58,833 bases of DNA from JAAELZ01 sp047639475 (GTDB lineage Bacteria > Pseudomonadota > Gammaproteobacteria > Arenicellales > Poriferihabitantaceae), in the NCBI GenBank assembly GCA_047639475.1, contig JBLIOD010000011.1, positions 1 through 58,833 on the forward strand, read 5' to 3'. Made by a program: the position numbers and the translations under genes. Under the pieces are notes generated by a model. The model worked only from the letters and a program-made list of their open reading frames with translations. It was not told the DNA's origin and made no database searches. How positions within the stretch are numbered: position 1 is the first letter of the stretch; every line of letters starts with the position of its first letter. This document shows, in pieces, positions 53,035 through 58,833 of the stretch.

Positions 53035-54414
53035 ATGAAGTACGATAGCGAAAATTTTAATGCTAGCGAGTCGCTACGCAACGATCAAGATCACGTTTGG
53101 CACCACCTTTCACAGCATAAGCCCTACGAAAACAAACCACCGATGATGATGGTTAAAGGCGAAGGCATGCGCATCACTGATTCGAACGGCAAAGAATACC
53201 TAGACGGCGTATCTGGCGCTGTATGGACGACCAACGTGGGCTATGGCCGTGAGCGTATCGCTAAGGCGGTATATGACCAACTATGCGACATGAACTACTT
53301 TGCCAACTCAGCGGGTAATATTCCGGGCGCTGAATTCGCCAAACGCCTTGTCGACAAAATGCCTGACATGTCTCGTGTCTATTACTCTAACTCAGGCTCT
53401 GAAGCCAACGAGAAGGTTTACAAGATGGTGCGCCAATTGGCCGTTTTGAACACTGACGGAAAGAAACACAAAATTATTTACCGTGACCGTGATTACCACG
53501 GCACTACCATTACTGCACTGAGCTCAACCGGCCAGGAAGAACGCAAAGCCCAGTACGGCCCGTATACCCCTGGCTTTGTTTCAATGCCACATTGCTGCTG
53601 CTACCGCTGCCCGTTCGGCAAAACCTACGGTGATTGCAATATTGAATGTGCCACGGCACTTGAAGACGTTATTTTAGAAGAAGGCCCCGATACAGTGGGC
53701 GCTTTGGTACTTGAACCTATTACTGCTGGCGGCGGTGTTATACCTCCTCCTCCTGAGTATTTCGGTATCATCGGTCAGATCTGCAAAAAATATGATGTGT
53801 TACTACACATTGACGAAGTGGTTTGCGGCGTTGGCCGTACTGGCACGTGGTTTGGCTATCAGCATTATGACTGCCAACCTGATTTCGTCACCATGGCCAA
53901 AGGTGTGGCCAGTGGCTACGCGGCTATTTCGTGCATGGTAACGACCGACGACGTATTTAACCGTTTTAAGTCCAATCCAGACGACCCCATGTCCTACTTC
54001 CGTGATATCAGTACATTCGGTGGTTGCGCAGGCGGCCCCGCTGCAGCACTTGAAAACATGAACATCATCGAAGAAGAAAACTTGCTTGAGAATGTCACTA
54101 ACATGGGCGAGTACGCCATGGACAAGATGCATGAAATGCAAGAAAAGCATGAAATGATCGGCGAAGTGCGCGGTAAAGGTTTGTTCTTGGGCCTAGAGCT
54201 GGTAACAGACCGCAAAACCAAAGAGCCAGTTCCTGAGTCAGTTGCAGCTGGCATCGCAGGGGACTGTATGGAACAGGGTGTCATCATCGGGCGTACCAAT
54301 CGTAGCTTACCGACCTTGAATAATACTTTGTGCTTGGCACCGGCGTTGATTGCGACCAAGGATGATATTGATCAAATCCTTGGGGCTATCGATAAGGCCA
54401 TGGAACGTTTGTAG
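53035..54414 (+). CDS. tpa: Class III aminotransferase, taurine:pyruvate aminotransferase-like
   Basis: A 459-residue PLP enzyme. I start at 53035 (MKYDSENFNAS) with GAGG eight bases upstream; a TTG at 52990 would add 15 unlikely residues. PLP contacts: SNSGSEANEKVYKM, the Asp in LLHIDEVVCGVGRTG and the Lys in VTMAKGVASGY. The Cys-rich insert HCCCYRCPFGKTYGDCNIEC is what I recall from taurine:pyruvate aminotransferases and close relatives. The reaction gives sulfoacetaldehyde and alanine. Taurine-type transporter remnants and a MocR regulator flank it, supporting the call; sulfoacetaldehyde acetyltransferase (xsc) is not in the window. Confidence 0.8.
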   Translation: MKYDSENFNASESLRNDQDHVWHHLSQHKPYENKPPMMMVKGEGMRITDSNGKEYLDGVSGAVWTTNVGYGRERIAKAVYDQLCDMNYFANSAGNIPGAEFAKRLVDKMPDMSRVYYSNSGSEANEKVYKMVRQLAVLNTDGKKHKIIYRDRDYHGTTITALSSTGQEERKAQYGPYTPGFVSMPHCCCYRCPFGKTYGDCNIECATALEDVILEEGPDTVGALVLEPITAGGGVIPPPPEYFGIIGQICKKYDVLLHIDEVVCGVGRTGTWFGYQHYDCQPDFVTMAKGVASGYAAISCMVTTDDVFNRFKSNPDDPMSYFRDISTFGGCAGGPAAALENMNIIEEENLLENVTNMGEYAMDKMHEMQEKHEMIGEVRGKGLFLGLELVTDRKTKEPVPESVAAGIAGDCMEQGVIIGRTNRSLPTLNNTLCLAPALIATKDDIDQILGAIDKAMERL

Positions 54415-54439
54415 TCATTACTGCAAGCTTCACGATTAA

Positions 54440-54463
54440 GGCAGCGTTTACGCTGCCTTTTTT
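54440..54463 (+). terminator. Rho-independent terminator after the aminotransferase gene
   Basis: Perfect 7-bp stem GGCAGCG / CGCTGCC, loop TTTA, then six T residues, 26 bases after the stop. Confidence 0.92.
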
Positions 54464-54510
54464 ATGCCTATTTAAGCAGCCCCGTCGCAACTTGATGATA
54501 TATTCGCCCT

Positions 54511-55974
54511 ATGCCTGATTACCTCTTCCAACTACCTGAAGCCGCCAGCGGCACGCTACAGGCGCGTATCCAAGAGATGATGGTGAATGCCATATTGAAT
54601 CATCACATCGCACCAGGTAGTCCGATGCCATCAGGTCGTAAACTAGCAGAGCAACTCAAAGTGGCTAGAAACACCGTTGTTTTAGCCTACCAAAGCTTAA
54701 TCGATGAAGGCTTTATTGAAGCCCGAGAGCGCAGCGGATTTTATGTTCGTGAAGATGTATTAGATGGTTATGTCGATAAAGGTCGTCGTGGCTTTTCAGA
54801 ACCCACCTCTTCTATCGATTGGGACAACGCGATCTCGTTTAAACCGAGTGATCTTCCCTACAATCAAAAGCCCAAGGACTGGCAGTCTTATCCGTATCCA
54901 TTTTTATACGGCCAATTTGACAAAACCCTGTTCCCCGTTGCGGACTGGCGTGAATGTTGTCGTGAAGCAGCCAGCATTTCTGCTATACATAATTGGGCCG
55001 GCGATAGAATCGACCAAGACAACGCACAGTTAGTAAAGCAAATACATGCCAAGATGCTACCACGGCGAGGCATATGGTCGAATCCAGATGAAATACTCAT
55101 TACCTTGGGCGCACAGCATGCCATTCACATTGCATCTCAGTTGTTACTGAATCAAGATCGCACCATCGGCATGGAGAATCCTGGCTATGTAGATGCTCGT
55201 AATACCTTCCTAACGCAAACTAACAATATCGAGCTTTTATCTGTCGATGATCGTGGGTTAATAATAGACGAAGAGAAATTGGCTGAGTGCGATTTGGTGT
55301 ACACCACGCCAAGCCATCATTTTCCCACCACTGTCACGATGCCAGCAAGAAGGCGCAGACGGCTATTAGAAGCGGCAGACAAGCACAACTTCTTCATCAT
55401 CGAAGACGATTATGAATCAGAATTCAACTACTTGGGCAAGCCTACACCCGCGCTTAAGAGCTTAGACACTCAGGACCGCGTAATCTATGTCGGCAGCTTG
55501 TCAAAAACTTTGGCACCCGGCATACGTTTGGGTTACATGGTGGCGCCCAAACCGTTTATTGACCAAGCGCGTGCTCTACGTAGATTGATGTTACGCCACC
55601 CTCCTTCGAACAATCAGTATATTATTTCCCACTTCTTAAAACGCGGTTATCATGATTCATTGGTACGCAGAATTACCAGCACTTTGCACCATCGATCTAA
55701 GCTGGTGCAGTCTATGCTGAATGAATTGTTGCCCGGCTCCATTGCTAGCCCCACATTTGGTGGCTCGTCCTACTGGGTAAAGGGGCCAGAAAATATAGAC
55801 GCTAATGAATTAGCGCAAAAGGCCAAAGAAAAAGGCATATTGATCGAACCTGGAGATATATTCTTCCATGGAGAAAACCGACCTAAAAACTACTTTAGAC
55901 TAGGTTTCTCTTCCATCTCAGAAGAAAAAATAGATGCTGGCCTGCCGATACTCGCTGAGTTAATCGGCAGTTAA
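54511..55974 (+). CDS. MocR family regulator (TauR-like): GntR HTH fused to aminotransferase domain
   Basis: A 487-residue fusion. The N-terminal GntR winged helix (about 12-80) shows PSGRKLAEQLKVARNTVVLA and SLIDEGFIEARERSGFYV; the fold-type I aminotransferase domain (about 120-485) has the PLP-binding Lys in YVGSLSKTLAPGIRLGY and Asp/Tyr in IIEDDYESEF. MocR proteins sense PLP adducts. Lying 97 bases after a taurine-type aminotransferase and beyond a broken taurine-type transporter, it fits TauR, the taurine-responsive MocR regulator. The terminator between implies a separate promoter. Confidence 0.88.
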   Translation: MPDYLFQLPEAASGTLQARIQEMMVNAILNHHIAPGSPMPSGRKLAEQLKVARNTVVLAYQSLIDEGFIEARERSGFYVREDVLDGYVDKGRRGFSEPTSSIDWDNAISFKPSDLPYNQKPKDWQSYPYPFLYGQFDKTLFPVADWRECCREAASISAIHNWAGDRIDQDNAQLVKQIHAKMLPRRGIWSNPDEILITLGAQHAIHIASQLLLNQDRTIGMENPGYVDARNTFLTQTNNIELLSVDDRGLIIDEEKLAECDLVYTTPSHHFPTTVTMPARRRRRLLEAADKHNFFIIEDDYESEFNYLGKPTPALKSLDTQDRVIYVGSLSKTLAPGIRLGYMVAPKPFIDQARALRRLMLRHPPSNNQYIISHFLKRGYHDSLVRRITSTLHHRSKLVQSMLNELLPGSIASPTFGGSSYWVKGPENIDANELAQKAKEKGILIEPGDIFFHGENRPKNYFRLGFSSISEEKIDAGLPILAELIGS

Positions 55975-55992
55975 GCTACTTAGCAGCGCCAA

Positions 55993-58458
55993 CTAAGCAC
56001 GCATACGCTTAGCTTTAGGGTCATAAAGTGCGCTCAAACTAGGCACCGCAGGTACTTGAACACCTGCTACATCAATAGCGATTTGGCCACTACGTAAGTA
56101 GCTCATATCGATATTATGGTCTTGGCGAACATAGCCCAAGCCGACTGAGCCGCCCAATGCATGACCGTAATTACCCGAAGTCAGGTGGCCGATGATTTTT
56201 CCATCTAATAATATCGGCTCGTGGTGATACAACATCGCTTCAGGGTCTTGCAACAAGAACTGAACCAAGCGCTTATGTTTCCAAGAACCTGTTTCCTTTT
56301 GTTTGGCAATCGCCTCATAGCCGTTAAAACGAATTGTTTTGTTCATATCACAGACAAAACCTAAGCCGCACTCAAGTGGCGTATCAACATTGGCTACATC
56401 GTGCCCCATGTGCACGAATTTCTTTTCCATACGGCATGAATCAAGTGCATGAAGGCCAGCCATTTTAAGGTCAAAAGCTTGGCCTCTGTCCACAAGATAA
56501 TCAAAAGCATGCCTCGCTTGGTCGGTAGGAATATACAGTTCCCAACCGAGTTCACCAACATAGGATACACGACAGGCCCGCCCGACAGCACAGCCTAACT
56601 CAATTCGTTGACTGTCGCCGAAAGGAAATTCCTCATTGCTAAAATCATTATCAAGCACTGAGCTTAGTAAGGCACGGCTATTAGGACCTTGAATACCGAA
56701 CACCGCCCAGGCATTGGTGATGTCTGAAACGAAACAATGCGATGCAGGGTCAATGTGTCGTTTCAGCCAATCTAAATCTTTATGGGTGACTGCGGCGCCG
56801 CTGACGACCCAATATTCGTTCTCTGCAATTCGGGTGACGGTAAGGTCCGCTTCAACGCCGCCGTCCTCGTTCAACCAATGGGTATACACCATTCTACCAA
56901 TGGCCACATCTACATTAGCAGTACAAATGCGTTGTAGTTGGTTGCAAGAATCTCGACCTTGCACCAAGTACTTAGAAAAACTACTTTGATCAAACAACAC
57001 CACGTTTTCGCGAGCCGCCATGTGCTCTGCAGCAGAGTACTCAAACCAGTTTTGTTTCCCAAAACTATATTCATATTTGGGTTCTACGCCTTGAGGAGCG
57101 AACCAATTCGGGCGTTCCCAACCTGCCGCTTCACCGAAGCACGCATTTTGTAGAACTAGGCGTTCATGAATAGGCGAATGTCGAACATCTCTTGATGTTT
57201 CAAACTGACGGAATGGAAAATGGTTTTCATACAATAAACCCAAACTCTCGGTCACTCGCTGTTCTAAATAGTGCTTGGTACCATGGAATGAATACATACG
57301 GCGAATATCGTTGCCGCCTAAATCATCTGGCATCTTGCCCGTTTCCATCCATTGCGCCAATGAATAACCCAAGCCGCCTGAGGTTTGAATGCCTACCGAG
57401 TTTAAGCCTGCAGCGACATAATAGTTTTTAAGTTCAGGCGCTTCGCCCATATGAAACTGATCATCTGGGGTAAAGCTTTCGGGTCCACAGAAGAAAGTAC
57501 GCCAACCGACATCTTGCAGCATCGGAACGCGCTCCATCGCCGCTTCGAGCACAGGCATTAACTGCTCTTCCATATGCCCTTCTAACTCATCAAAGCAAAA
57601 ATCTTCCGGAACAGCTAATCCAGCTTCTCCCCAAGCAACAGCCTTTTTCTCAAAAGCGCCCACCAAAATGCTGCCCGCATCTTGTTTAAAATAAGCGCAA
57701 TTATCATGATCACGTAAAACGGGCAATTTGTCACTTAAATCATCCATTTTCTCAGTAACCGCGTAGTAATGCTCGCATGCGTGCAATGGCACATTAACGC
57801 CTGCTTGCTTACCTAATTGATGTGCCCAAAGGCCGCCGCAGTTAACAACGAAGTCAGCTTGTATATCGCCCTGATCAGTTACGACACCTGTTACTTTACC
57901 GTTTTGTTGTAATACTTTTTCGACCGTAATACCTTCAAGACATTGTGCGCCACGTCCGCGCGCACCTTTAATGAACGCCATGGTTACATCAATCGGGCTA
58001 GCATATCCATCTTGGGCCACCCATGCTGCGCCGAGCAAATCATCGGTGTTTAGCAGTGGATAATGCTCTTTTGCTTCCTGAGGGGTAATAATATCAACCT
58101 GTGTCACCCCAAAAGCATTGTTCATAGAGGCGACGCGTTTAATTTCTTCGAAGCGCGCTTCTGAATGGGCGACGGTTATCGACCCGACTTGCCTGAACCC
58201 AGTCGCCTGCCCTGTTTCTTTTTCTATCTCGTCCAACAGCGTCATCGAGTATTCGCATAACTTTGCGTGAGCCTCATTTGCACGCATAGTGCCTATGAGG
58301 CCTGCGGCGTGCCAAGTGGTGCCGCAGCTAAATTGCTTACGCTCCAATAACACGACATCTTGCCATCCTTGCTTAACTAGGTGATAGGCTACGCTGGCGC
58401 CAATCACGCCGCCGCCAATAATGACTGCACTTGCTTTATTTGGTAATGAAGAACTCAT
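55993..58458 (-). CDS. FAD-dependent dehydrogenase with GcvT domain (dimethylglycine/sarcosine dehydrogenase family), paralogue 2
   Basis: An 821-residue two-domain enzyme like the one at 791-3193. The FAD motif is IIGGGVIGASVAYHLVKQGW, the flavin His lies in GTTWHAAGLIGTMRAN, and the GcvT half (about 430-810) has YVGELGWELYIP and LDSCRMEKKFVHMG. The shared block WERPNWFAPQGVEPKYEY shows it is a true paralogue. It probably demethylates DMG or sarcosine and loads formyl/methylene-THF. It converges with the MocR gene, and a permease gene for a substrate-binding ABC system lies upstream on the same strand, so it may use an imported methylated amine. Confidence 0.9.
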   Translation of the reverse strand: MSSSLPNKASAVIIGGGVIGASVAYHLVKQGWQDVVLLERKQFSCGTTWHAAGLIGTMRANEAHAKLCEYSMTLLDEIEKETGQATGFRQVGSITVAHSEARFEEIKRVASMNNAFGVTQVDIITPQEAKEHYPLLNTDDLLGAAWVAQDGYASPIDVTMAFIKGARGRGAQCLEGITVEKVLQQNGKVTGVVTDQGDIQADFVVNCGGLWAHQLGKQAGVNVPLHACEHYYAVTEKMDDLSDKLPVLRDHDNCAYFKQDAGSILVGAFEKKAVAWGEAGLAVPEDFCFDELEGHMEEQLMPVLEAAMERVPMLQDVGWRTFFCGPESFTPDDQFHMGEAPELKNYYVAAGLNSVGIQTSGGLGYSLAQWMETGKMPDDLGGNDIRRMYSFHGTKHYLEQRVTESLGLLYENHFPFRQFETSRDVRHSPIHERLVLQNACFGEAAGWERPNWFAPQGVEPKYEYSFGKQNWFEYSAAEHMAARENVVLFDQSSFSKYLVQGRDSCNQLQRICTANVDVAIGRMVYTHWLNEDGGVEADLTVTRIAENEYWVVSGAAVTHKDLDWLKRHIDPASHCFVSDITNAWAVFGIQGPNSRALLSSVLDNDFSNEEFPFGDSQRIELGCAVGRACRVSYVGELGWELYIPTDQARHAFDYLVDRGQAFDLKMAGLHALDSCRMEKKFVHMGHDVANVDTPLECGLGFVCDMNKTIRFNGYEAIAKQKETGSWKHKRLVQFLLQDPEAMLYHHEPILLDGKIIGHLTSGNYGHALGGSVGLGYVRQDHNIDMSYLRSGQIAIDVAGVQVPAVPSLSALYDPKAKRMRA

Positions 58459-58602
58459 AGGGTTAATGGAATAGGGATAATGGAATAGAACTAATTAATT
58501 AGAAACTGATTTGATCACGCTATTTATAAGCTTTAAAGATCTTTGGTGCTTTTTTTAGCCGACCAATTAACTCGGTTCAGCGACTAGCAAACAAAGTAAT
58601 TT

Positions 58603-58833
58603 TTATCGGCCTCGCCAAGCTTGTGTTCGCTTCAACACCATTCTAGATACCACAGCGTGAATACCTCGCGCGGCGAAGTTGGTATAGAAAATCATCATTC
58701 CCATCGCAGCAGCGGGCGCCACATCACCCGCATCGTCCATATTCAAGACCGCTACTGACGCCAAAGCCGTTTTGGGTGAATATAGAAATACCACTGCGGA
58801 TACCGTCGTCATCGCATTGACAAAGAGATAAAT
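58603..58833 (-). CDS. ABC transporter permease, C-terminal part (cut by window edge)
   Basis: The frame is open to the right edge, so only the last about 76 residues are seen. FVNAMTTVSAVVFLYSPKTA, then SVAVLNMDDAGDVAPAAAMG, and a last hydrophobic segment before VLKRTQAWRGR match the C-terminus of Fbp/AfuB- or PhnV-type permeases (iron(III), putrescine or 2-aminoethylphosphonate importers). The ATG at 58812 is internal to the family fold. It ends 144 bases before the FAD/GcvT gene on the same strand; the substrate is unknown. Confidence 0.75.
   Translation of the reverse strand: MYLFVNAMTTVSAVVFLYSPKTALASVAVLNMDDAGDVAPAAAMGMMIFYTNFAARGIHAVVSRMVLKRTQAWRGR

Overview
This 58.8 kb window looks like chromosome of a marine-type gammaproteobacterium with moderate GC (roughly 46-47% by eye). 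The gammaproteobacterial call rests on gene orders typical of that class: hflK-hflC-DUF2065-purA, truA-trpF, miaB-phoH-ybeY-lnt, glnA-ntrB-ntrC and divergent Lrp-type regulator/kbl-tdh. I cannot place it to genus. No rRNA, tRNA, CRISPR array, phage or insertion sequence was recognised.

Layout. (1) 1-3193: a choline-kinase-like gene cut by the window edge, translationally coupled to a FAD/GcvT two-domain dehydrogenase of the dimethylglycine/sarcosine type. (2) 3291-6174: threonine breakdown to glycine (kbl-tdh) with a divergent Lrp/AsnC regulator. (3) 6309-21077: central metabolism and housekeeping on the minus strand: maeB, purA, hflC, hflK, trpF, truA, then lower glycolysis (tkt, gap, pgk, pyk, fba) with clear terminators after gap and fba. 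(4) 21297-22755: a decayed patch holding a histidine phosphatase without its catalytic His, the 3' end of a metallo-beta-lactamase exonuclease-like gene and the 5' end of a bioY-like gene joined by a deletion. (5) 22773-27178: lnt, ybeY, phoH, miaB. (6) 27364-33561: an HD-domain (possible di-iron oxygenase) gene, a glycosyltransferase, yjbQ, orn, rsmE, ntrC, ntrB. (7) glnA with a near-consensus sigma-54 promoter and two upstream NtrC-like dyads; a third dyad sits just before ntrB. (8) 35377-47361: accessory metabolism: a Rieske oxygenase next to a broken SDR gene, a broken GNAT gene, a GntR regulator divergent from a ureohydrolase/amidotransferase pair, an aminotransferase resembling (R)-amine transaminases, a HisA-like protein, a beta-hydroxyacid dehydrogenase, two membrane transporters and yajD. 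(9) 47362-48645: a non-coding stretch followed by a wrecked DUF1566-type gene. (10) 48702-58833: HAD phosphatase, mmsA, a decaying taurine-type ABC transporter (permease with a 13-copy 9-bp repeat in its last membrane segment, ATPase with frameshifts and a stop), an intact taurine:pyruvate-type aminotransferase and MocR/TauR-type regulator, a second FAD/GcvT dehydrogenase and the 3' end of another ABC permease.

Taken together, the accessory genes point to a diet of methylated amines and organic osmolytes: a Rieske demethylase (quaternary amine to DMG), two DMG/sarcosine-type dehydrogenases (towards glycine and C1 units), kbl-tdh (glycine/threonine interconversion), and taurine transamination. 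Nitrogen status is read by NtrBC and glnA. At least seven genes are broken or lack key residues, so the accessory genome is being pruned. The most unusual signal is the repeat expansion inside the taurine-type permease, sitting in an operon that is otherwise falling apart.
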